Below, piece by piece: positions 14,094-19,296 of a stretch of DNA of 19,296 nt (positions within the stretch are counted from its first letter, which is position 1; each line of letters starts with the position of its first letter). The notes beneath the pieces were generated by a model. That model was not told where the DNA came from and ran no database searches. It was given only the letters and a program-made list of their open reading frames with translations. The position numbers and the translations under genes were made by a program. The stretch comes from Gammaproteobacteria bacterium UBA2965 (GTDB taxonomy: Bacteria > Pseudomonadota > Gammaproteobacteria > Pseudomonadales > Azotimanducaceae), in assembly GCA_002348385.1 (NCBI GenBank), contig DEBD01000023.1, forward strand, positions 1 to 19,296, in the 5' to 3' direction.

Positions 14094-14972
14094 CTAGCCC
14101 GGCAGGTTGAGAAGGGTGCGTGTCTCGTCGATGGACGCGGGTTCCCGGTTGAGGCTTTGCGCCAGGTCTACGGCTTCGCGCACCAGATCCACGTTGTCGC
14201 GCTCGCGATCGCCGGACGGTTCCAGCCCTACCTGCACGTGGCCGCCGCGTTCCATGGCCGCGCGTGCCATTCCCGTGGCCACCACATCGCCGCCCTGAAC
14301 CGACACCAGCCAGGGCAGTCCCAGATCCTCGATCATCTCGAGGTAGGCCTCCAGCGCCTTCACGGTGGGCTCCAACCCGAAACCGGCCCGGGCGCCGCCG
14401 AAATAGAATTTGACCACCGCACCCGGGGGCAGCGCCCCGGCGCGAGCGTAGCCTTGCAGAAAGCGCACGAAGCCTGGCTCGAAGATGGAAAAGGACAGGC
14501 CCACTTCGAGCCGCCGGCAGGTCTCCACCATGTGAATGCCGTCGGCCCAGCTGTTCTGGTAGATGAGGTCGCCAGTCCTTGGGCGCCCGTCGCGGTCATA
14601 GGTTCCCAGATCAGTGGTTCCGGGATCCACCACCCCCAGACCTAGCATGCCCCAGGCCGCCAGTTGCTCGTGATGAGCGTAGCGTTGCTCGATGGTCTGC
14701 CCCGGCGCGCCGCCGGGCATGGTGGGGTAGAAGATGGCGTTGGGATGGTGCTCGAGGATCTGTGACCAGGATTGCCGGTAGGGCTCCGGATCGTGCATCC
14801 CGTTGCCGCCCAGCACCGGGTCGTCCGTGTGGTTGTGCAGGATGGCCGCACCCTCGGCAATGCACGCCATGCCCTGTTCTGCTACCTCGTCAGGCGTGCG
14901 AGGTACCTGTGGGTTCACACGTTTGGGCAGATTGCCATTCATGGCAACTTCGACAATCACTGGCTGGCCCAC
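14094..14972 (-). CDS. BKACE-family (DUF849) beta-keto acid cleavage enzyme-like protein
   Basis: A 292-residue TIM-barrel protein of the BKACE family, named after 3-keto-5-aminohexanoate cleavage enzyme. The zinc ligands are His46 and His48 (ILHNHTDDP) and Glu251 (HVQVGLEP). The family performs a retro-Claisen-type reaction, splitting a beta-keto acid with acetyl-CoA to give acetoacetate and a new CoA ester, which suits a chain-shortening step after ring opening. In the reference enzyme the metal Glu is followed by a catalytic Asp; here it is Pro252, and the N-terminal AMNGN also differs from the usual TG-AE. The chemistry may therefore differ. The start is GTG at 14972 with GGGG 7 bp before it; no better ATG is in frame. 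Confidence 0.85.
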   Translation of the reverse strand: MGQPVIVEVAMNGNLPKRVNPQVPRTPDEVAEQGMACIAEGAAILHNHTDDPVLGGNGMHDPEPYRQSWSQILEHHPNAIFYPTMPGGAPGQTIEQRYAHHEQLAAWGMLGLGVVDPGTTDLGTYDRDGRPRTGDLIYQNSWADGIHMVETCRRLEVGLSFSIFEPGFVRFLQGYARAGALPPGAVVKFYFGGARAGFGLEPTVKALEAYLEMIEDLGLPWLVSVQGGDVVATGMARAAMERGGHVQVGLEPSGDRERDNVDLVREAVDLAQSLNREPASIDETRTLLNLPG

Positions 14973-15004
14973 CGGTTTTCCCCATTATTCGACCCTTGCT
15001 GATT

Positions 15005-15567
15005 TTAAGACGAGTACGGTCGATAGGAGAACTTCTGTCCGCCCAGGCTCGCCTCGTACATCAGGCCTCCCTTAGCGATGGTGAACACCTGCATGCCCTT
15101 GTAATAGGTGCGGCCGGTGGTGGCGGCGTCTTTGCGCCCGCCGCTGGCGCTCGCCGCGGTACCGGTGGTCGCCGCGCTGACGGAAGCGCCAGCGGTGATC
15201 GCCACGGCGCTGGCGTTGGCCCCGAATTCGAAACTGCCGCTGGAGAACTCCCTAAACGCCCGGGCGTCCTCGAAAAAGATGATCTGGCTGAAGCCCTGCC
15301 CGCCGATCTGAAAGCCCACGGAGACCTGGGTCATGTTGGTGTTTCCTACCGGATTGTCACGCACGAACACTCGCCCCTTGCTCCGCCCACGCCGAAACCG
15401 GCTTTGGCGACGGTGGGAAATACGGCATAACCGTAGGCGCTGCTGAAAAACGCGTTGGCTGCACCGGCGTTCTTGAACAGGTCGATGGTGTCGCTGTATT
15501 TGTCTGCGAACGCAGTGGCAGAGCACAACGCCAGCAACGCTGCTCCTAGAATCTTGCATGAACGCAT
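15005..15567 (-). pseudogene. SYLF-domain (YSC84-like) lipid-binding protein, frameshifted
   Basis: Two overlapping frames together make one SYLF protein of about 187 residues. The first (from ATG 15567, GGAG 6 bp before) gives a signal peptide MRSCKILGAALLALCSATA, then DKYSDTIDLFKNA, YGYAVFPTVAKAGFGVGGA. The second continues KGRVFVRDNPVGNTNMTQVSVGF...GGQGFSQIIFFED...YYKGMQVFTIAKGGLMYEASLGGQKF, the family core. The switch falls around 15375-15390, consistent with one net base lost in the CTTGCTCC stretch; the first frame stops soon after. SYLF proteins bind phosphoinositides or other lipids and are often periplasmic in bacteria. Either the gene is dead or this is a sequence error. It is downstream of the FAD monooxygenase on the same strand. 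Confidence 0.8.
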
Positions 15568-15647
15568 GTGGGTCTCCGTAACTGATCCAGGCCCAAGCTT
15601 GCAGCCAGCCGGCTGAATGGGGGCTGAATTGCGCTGTGGGGCAGGAA

Positions 15648-16868
15648 TCAGGACCAGGTTGGCAGGGCGCGCCACTCATGATCGGTGCCCTGGGCGGCGG
15701 CTTCCGCGTCGTAGCTGTACAGCCAGTGTTGTTGGGGAGAGAAATCGCCTCCGAAACGTTCGTTGTTGGCTCGAAAACGGGCGTTGCGCGCGGACACCTC
15801 CTCGGGGTCGTCCAGGTGGTACCAGCGCTCGGCGCTGCGCGACTGCGCCACCATCAGGTTGGCGCGATCGTAGCGAAGCGTTTGAAATCGCTGCAGCGCT
15901 TTGGTCGGCTCGTGGTGCAAGCTAAGCGTGCGGGCCAGCACCCAGGCATCTTCGATGGATTGCACGGCGCCCTGAGCGTGGTAAGGCAGCATGGCGTGCG
16001 CCGCATCCCCCATGACGGCGATCCGCCCTTGCACCCATCGCTCCAGCGGCTCCCTGTCGTACAGCGCTGTGACGAACGGTTGGGCCGTCGCTTCGATGAC
16101 CTGCCGGGGGCGTTCGTACCAGCCGTCGAATGCATCGATAACCTCTTCTTTGCTGGTGGTCTGAGACCACGACTCGCGTTTGGTGTCCTTTGCCTTGCCT
16201 AGTGCCAGCCAATTCAGCCGTGTGCCGGACGAGACGTAGTAGTAGACGAACGACAGCCGGGGTCCCATGTCTACGTATGCGGAAACGGGAATCTCCAGGT
16301 GCTCGATGCGTTCTGCATCCACCACCCCGCGCCAGGTTACGTATCCGGAGGGACGCGGTGGATCGGGCCGAAAAATCTGCTCCCGTACCAGCGAGTGAAT
16401 ACCGTCCGCGCCGATGAGTACGTCGGCCTGATACTCGCTGCCATCGGCACATCGTGCCCAGGCACCGTCGTTATTCTGGCCCACTTCAGTGACCGTCTTG
16501 CCGAGCTGCAGGTGCGCCTCGTTCAACTGTTCTGTCAGCGCGTCTATGAGATCAGGCCGGTAGGCGTGGTAGTAGGCAAATCCGTATGTGTCCCGGACCT
16601 TGGGGCTGAGCGCCGTGCGCAGCAGCAGCTCGCCCGTGTCCCACACGCTGTACTTGTGAAAATCGGGTTCTGTGCAGAAACGCTGCAACGCGGTTCCGAT
16701 TCCAAGGTGGTCCAGCACCCGTACCCCGTTGGGGCTCAGCTGAATGCCGGCGCCCACGTCCGTGAATGCCTCCGCCTGTTCCAGCAGCACGGGTTCCATG
16801 CCGAGCTTGCTCAAAGAAAGTGCCAAGGCGGAGCCGCCGATGCCGGCCCCGACGATGATGACGCGCAT
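15648..16868 (-). CDS. FAD-dependent aromatic monooxygenase (salicylate / 3-hydroxybenzoate hydroxylase type)
   Basis: A 406-residue class A flavoprotein monooxygenase. The N-terminal Rossmann motif is VGAGIGGSALA (GxGxxG at 7-12) with Glu30 for the ribose, the DG motif is LIGADGIHSLVR (151-162), and the GD motif is GRIAVMGDAAHAMLPYHAQG (281-300). Length and the AGIQLSPNGVRVLDHLG stretch fit the salicylate 1-hydroxylase / 3-hydroxybenzoate 6-hydroxylase branch. It would hydroxylate a phenolic acid or similar intermediate with NAD(P)H and oxygen, and needs no separate reductase. The start has no good ribosome site, but the next Met would cut off the FAD motif. It lies upstream of the broken SYLF gene with an 80-bp gap, and diverges from the thiolase. 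Confidence 0.88.
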   Translation of the reverse strand: MRVIIVGAGIGGSALALSLSKLGMEPVLLEQAEAFTDVGAGIQLSPNGVRVLDHLGIGTALQRFCTEPDFHKYSVWDTGELLLRTALSPKVRDTYGFAYYHAYRPDLIDALTEQLNEAHLQLGKTVTEVGQNNDGAWARCADGSEYQADVLIGADGIHSLVREQIFRPDPPRPSGYVTWRGVVDAERIEHLEIPVSAYVDMGPRLSFVYYYVSSGTRLNWLALGKAKDTKRESWSQTTSKEEVIDAFDGWYERPRQVIEATAQPFVTALYDREPLERWVQGRIAVMGDAAHAMLPYHAQGAVQSIEDAWVLARTLSLHHEPTKALQRFQTLRYDRANLMVAQSRSAERWYHLDDPEEVSARNARFRANNERFGGDFSPQQHWLYSYDAEAAAQGTDHEWRALPTWS

Positions 16869-17277
16869 GGAGCGTTGCCTGTTCGTGGGTGGTTGCCTAA
16901 CGGTAACGCGTTTGCTTTGCGGGCGGAATATGGATTGCCGGAATTCAGCTAGGGCGCTGCGGGTTCTCCGCCAGGCTGCGCGGCAGCGTCTCGCAGCAAT
17001 CCAATATGCGGTCTACCTGTTGCTCACTTGCCTTCTGTCAGGCGGAGATGTTGGCCGGCGCATAGTCGCGCCGCGCGCGCACGAAGACCTTGTATTCCGA
17101 CTGCAACCCTTAGGAGAGGTCGGCATCGGTAGGCGATGCCATGACGAACTCCTGGTAGGCCACGAGGTGAACCTCATCACGGGTAGCACTACCTTCATCG
17201 CATAGTTCGTCAGGGGCACGACGGCCTTTGGGCAACGTGATAAGGTCGTCGTTTCATCTGCATGGAGGGGATCAGCA
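16869..17277. other. 409-bp intergenic region with inverted repeats and a decayed minus-strand frame
   Basis: No intact gene is visible between the divergent FAD monooxygenase and thiolase genes. On the minus strand one frame (17253 down to 16945) reads protein-like for about 103 codons but carries stops at 17110-17112 and 17038-17040 and lacks an ATG after the upstream stop at 17254-17256. Its pieces include DEVHLVAYQEFVMASP and LQSEYKVFVRARRDYAPA; I do not recognise the family. A hairpin GGCATCG/CGATGCC with a 5-base loop is at 17122-17140, and the short repeat GAGGT-GA-ACCTC at 17164-17175 could be an operator. Near the FAD gene, AACGCGTT (16905-16912) is a palindrome. No clear promoter boxes are seen. 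Confidence 0.35.
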
Positions 17278-18423
17278 ATGACTGATGTCGCCATTGTCGG
17301 TATCGGCATGCACGAGTTCGGCCGCCACGAGGGCGTGACCGGCATGGAGCAGGGCGCGGTGGCAGTGCGAAGAGCACTTGAGGATAGCGGCGCCGAATGG
17401 AAGGACATGCAGTTTGCCTTCGGCGGCAGCCGCGCGGCGGGTAACCCCGACCACATGGTGTCCATGCTGGGGCTGACGGGTCTTCAGTTCATCAACGTGG
17501 TGAACGGTTGCGCCACCGGCGGATCGGCGTTGTTCGCCTCCTATAACAGCATTCTCTCCGGCGCCTACGACCTGGGCATGGCCATCGGTTTCGACAAGCA
17601 TCCGCGTGGCGCCTTCACGCCCTCCGGACCAGGGGGTACTGGTCGGGATTGGTACGGCGGCAGCGGTATGGCGCTGACCACCCAGTTCTTCGGCATGAAG
17701 ATCAACCGCTACATGGAGCAACACGGTATCACCCAGCGTGCGCTGGCCAGAGTGGCTGTGAAGGCGTTCAAGAACGGTTCCATCAATCCTATGGCCTGGC
17801 GGCGTACCCCTTGGAGCGAAGACGAGGTGCTGCAGTCGCAGATGCTGTCTTACCCGCTGACCCAATACATGTTCTGCTCACCCGGTGAAGGTGGGGTCGC
17901 GCTGGTTCTGGCCCGTGGCGACATTGCCCACAAATACACTGACACACCCATCTACCTGCGTGCTTCGGTGGTTCGCTCACGGCGCTTTGGTAGCTTTGAA
18001 GTAACGGCGCCATCGCTGGCGCTGGAGCATGGCCCCGGCCCGACCATAGATGCCTCCAAGGCGGCCTACGAGCTGGCCGGTATCGGGCCCGAAGACGTTG
18101 ACTTGGCTCAGCTCCAGGATACGGAATCCGGTGCCGAGATCATGCACATGGCCGAGAACGGCTTTTGTGAGGACGGCGAGCAGGAAGCCATGCTGGAGCG
18201 CGGCGACACCGAGATCGGCGGACACTTCCCGGTGAACACGGATGGCGGGTGCCTGGCCAATGGTGAGCCCATTGGTGCTTCCGGATTGCGGCAGGTGTAC
18301 GAGAACGTGCTGCAGCTGCGCGGTGCGGCGGGGCCCCGCCAGGTTCCGAACGATCCCAAGGTCGCCTATACCCATGTTTACGGTGCACCCGGCATCAGCG
18401 GGGTGACCATCCTGACCAAGTAG
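17278..18423 (+). CDS. Thiolase-like protein (SCP-x / lipid-transfer type)
   Basis: A 381-residue thiolase-fold protein of the SCP-x type. The nucleophile is Cys78 in NGCATGGSAL, CSPGEGGVALVL (200-211) is the usual mid motif, and NTDGGCLANGEPIGASGLRQ (320-339) aligns with the thiolase NTSGGLxxxGHPxGATG motif. The histidine of GHP is Glu330 here, and the C-terminal CxG is replaced by YGAPGISG. Such proteins act as thiolases on branched or steroid side chains, or, when paired with a DUF35 protein, as retro-aldolases; none of the latter is in the window. GGAGGGG at 17264-17270, 7 bp before the ATG, is a strong ribosome site. An acyl-CoA ligase stub follows directly. Confidence 0.88.
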   Translation: MTDVAIVGIGMHEFGRHEGVTGMEQGAVAVRRALEDSGAEWKDMQFAFGGSRAAGNPDHMVSMLGLTGLQFINVVNGCATGGSALFASYNSILSGAYDLGMAIGFDKHPRGAFTPSGPGGTGRDWYGGSGMALTTQFFGMKINRYMEQHGITQRALARVAVKAFKNGSINPMAWRRTPWSEDEVLQSQMLSYPLTQYMFCSPGEGGVALVLARGDIAHKYTDTPIYLRASVVRSRRFGSFEVTAPSLALEHGPGPTIDASKAAYELAGIGPEDVDLAQLQDTESGAEIMHMAENGFCEDGEQEAMLERGDTEIGGHFPVNTDGGCLANGEPIGASGLRQVYENVLQLRGAAGPRQVPNDPKVAYTHVYGAPGISGVTILTK

Positions 18424-18657
18424 CGGCGAACGTGCTGGAAGCCGCCGTGATCGGTGTGCCGGACGAGCGCTGGGGCGAGCGGGGTCACCCTGGACGCGGC
18501 CGACGTTCTCGGCTTCGCACGCGCGAGGCTGGCCGCCTATAAGGTCCCCAAGACCGCCCAGATCCTGGGCGAGCTCCCAAAAAACGCCACGGACAAGGTA
18601 CTCAAGAACAAGCTGCGGGAGCCCTGGTGGGAAGGGCAAACCCGCAGGATCAGCTAG
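18424..18657 (+). pseudogene. C-terminal remnant of an acyl-CoA ligase (AMP-binding family)
   Basis: Directly after the thiolase stop, one frame reads NVLEAAVIGVPDERWGE, the conserved C-terminal motif of fatty acyl-CoA / AMP ligases. From about 18481 another frame continues LDAADVLGFARARLAAYKVP, KTAQILGELPKNATDKVLK, LREPWW, including the conserved catalytic-type Lys segment (KNATxKVLK; Asp stands where Gly is usual) and the stop at 18655-18657. Between the pieces the usual dozen or so residues are missing and the frame shifts. The whole N-terminal part, including the ATP motif, is absent. It is a deletion remnant, not a working gene. Such ligases commonly neighbour SCP-x thiolases in degradation clusters, so the ancestor probably fed CoA esters to this pathway. 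Confidence 0.8.
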
Positions 18658-18660
18658 TCT

Positions 18661-19296
18661 TCAATACACTGACTTGTAGATCTCGTTGGAAGGGGGGCTT
18701 TCGTTACCCTGAGCGTCCACTGCGGTCATGGCTAGTCGATAGTCACCGCGTTCCAGCGGCAAGAAGTAGTAGTTGACGGAAGCGTCCGGCACCTCGAAGT
18801 GCTGGTCGTAGTCCACGCCCTCGCTACCCGGATAGTCGGTTCCGACGTATATGCGATAGCCGTTGAGGTCTTCCAAGGGGCTGCCGTCCAGATTCTCCGT
18901 GGGTGCATGCCAGGTTATGGACAAACCACCGGCGGTGACGAGGATCGATGTGGAGGCAATCAGGGTTCCCTGGTGGCTGTCGCACGTCAAGGTGTAGGTG
19001 CTGTCCTCCTGGAGGGGCCCCGTGACCAGCGTGCCGTTGGTAGGTTGCGCTCCGCTCCAATCCCCGCTGGCCTGGCAGTCGGTTACGGCCTCACTACTCC
19101 AATCCAGGGTTGCGGAATGTCCAGGTCTCAGCTCTATAGCATCTGCGGATAGCCGCAGGGATGGCTCCGGTAGAGGCGCAGGCGCAGGCGCAGGCTCAGG
19201 CGCAGGCTCCGGTTCAGGCGCAGGCTCCGGTTCAGGCGCAGGCTCCGGTTCAGGCGCAGGCTCCGGCTCAGGCGCAGGTTCCGGCTCAGGCGCAGG
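18661..19296 (-). CDS. Partial protein with Pro-Ala-Glu repeat, Ig-like segment and fibronectin type III-like domain
   Basis: The frame is open from the right edge of the window to a TAA at 18661-18663, giving the last 211 residues of a longer protein. It begins with a PAPEPE repeat (about 40 residues), then a segment LRPGHSATLDWSSEAVTDC...YTLTC with two cysteines like a bacterial Ig-like fold, then LSITWHAPTENLDGSPLEDL, NGYRIYVGT and YRLAMTAVDAQGNESPPSN, a clear fibronectin type III pattern. The Pro-Glu repeat would be an extended spacer, as in cell-surface or envelope proteins. No start is in the window; the nearest internal TTG/ATG codons are not real starts. It converges on the ligase remnant, ending 3 bp from it. 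Function unknown. Confidence 0.75.
   Translation of the reverse strand, partial: PAPEPEPAPEPEPAPEPEPAPEPEPAPEPEPAPEPAPAPAPLPEPSLRLSADAIELRPGHSATLDWSSEAVTDCQASGDWSGAQPTNGTLVTGPLQEDSTYTLTCDSHQGTLIASTSILVTAGGLSITWHAPTENLDGSPLEDLNGYRIYVGTDYPGSEGVDYDQHFEVPDASVNYYFLPLERGDYRLAMTAVDAQGNESPPSNEIYKSVY
19175..19296. repeat. Coding tandem repeat, 18-bp unit
   Basis: The + strand shows repeated GGCGCAGGCTCCGGTTCA units of 18 bp with small changes (TCCGGC, TTCCGG), entering from a 6-bp GGCGCA run at 19175. On the minus strand each unit encodes Pro-Ala-Pro-Glu-Pro-Glu. The repeat continues past the window edge. Changes are mostly at third codon positions. Confidence 0.9.

Noticed and set aside
17122..17140. 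Terminator between the FAD monooxygenase and thiolase genes
   Set aside because: The hairpin has no T-run on either side and the flanking genes diverge, so no transcript needs ending here.
19175..19296. Possible CRISPR array
   Set aside because: The units are contiguous 18-bp coding repeats with no spacers.

Overview
The window is high-GC bacterial DNA from what looks like a catabolically versatile, probably aerobic proteobacterium. A gammaproteobacterium is my inference from gene style; no rRNA or other marker gene is present. Coding density is high, and I see no tRNA, rRNA, phage, insertion sequence or CRISPR. The theme is oxidative catabolism of an alicyclic, terpenoid, steroid-like or aromatic substrate. 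The window encodes one cytochrome P450 and its putidaredoxin-type ferredoxin, two Rieske oxygenase alpha subunits, one flavin monooxygenase, one PQQ/haem alcohol dehydrogenase, three short-chain dehydrogenases (SDRs), an ACMSD-type amidohydrolase, a BKACE-type C-C cleavage enzyme, a thiolase-like protein, and SnoaL-like and ABM-fold small proteins.

Layout. (1) 31-1353 (+): secreted SGNH/GDSL hydrolase closed by a clear hairpin terminator. (2) 4773-1551 (-): a likely operon of PQQ quinohaemoprotein alcohol dehydrogenase, a small membrane protein and a PECR-like SDR. (3) 4894-10759 (+): a tightly packed seven-gene operon, P450 - SDR - SDR - amidohydrolase - [2Fe-2S] ferredoxin - SnoaL-like - Rieske alpha, diverging from (2) across a 120-bp promoter region. 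(4) 11146-10793 (-): ABM-domain protein, diverging from a fused double SnoaL-like protein (11296-12387, +) that precedes a second Rieske alpha gene (12679-14091, +). (5) 14972-14094 (-): BKACE-family protein, ending 2 bp from the second Rieske gene. (6) 15567-15005 (-): SYLF-domain lipoprotein-like gene broken by a frameshift, and upstream of it an FAD monooxygenase (16868-15648, -). (7) 17278-18423 (+): SCP-x-like thiolase followed directly by the decayed C-terminal stub of an acyl-CoA ligase. (8) 19296-18661 (-): partial gene for a protein with a Pro/Glu/Ala repeat and a fibronectin-like domain, running off the right end.

How the genes may work together (inference): the P450 with its ferredoxin, or a Rieske oxygenase, would hydroxylate the substrate. 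The SDRs and the periplasmic PQQ enzyme would oxidise the resulting alcohols. Further oxygenation by the second Rieske enzyme and the flavoprotein, followed by hydrolytic, decarboxylative, retro-Claisen or thiolytic cleavage (amidohydrolase, BKACE, thiolase), would open and shorten the skeleton. No ferredoxin reductase, classical Rieske beta subunit, transporter or transcriptional regulator is in the window, so the system depends on genes elsewhere. The most notable patterns are the repeated pairing of a SnoaL-like gene directly before each Rieske alpha gene and several enzymes with changed signature residues: a PQQ enzyme without the vicinal cysteines, an amidohydrolase with Asn at the metal-Asp position, a thiolase with GEP for GHP, a BKACE with EP for ED, and a P450 with a short N-terminus.
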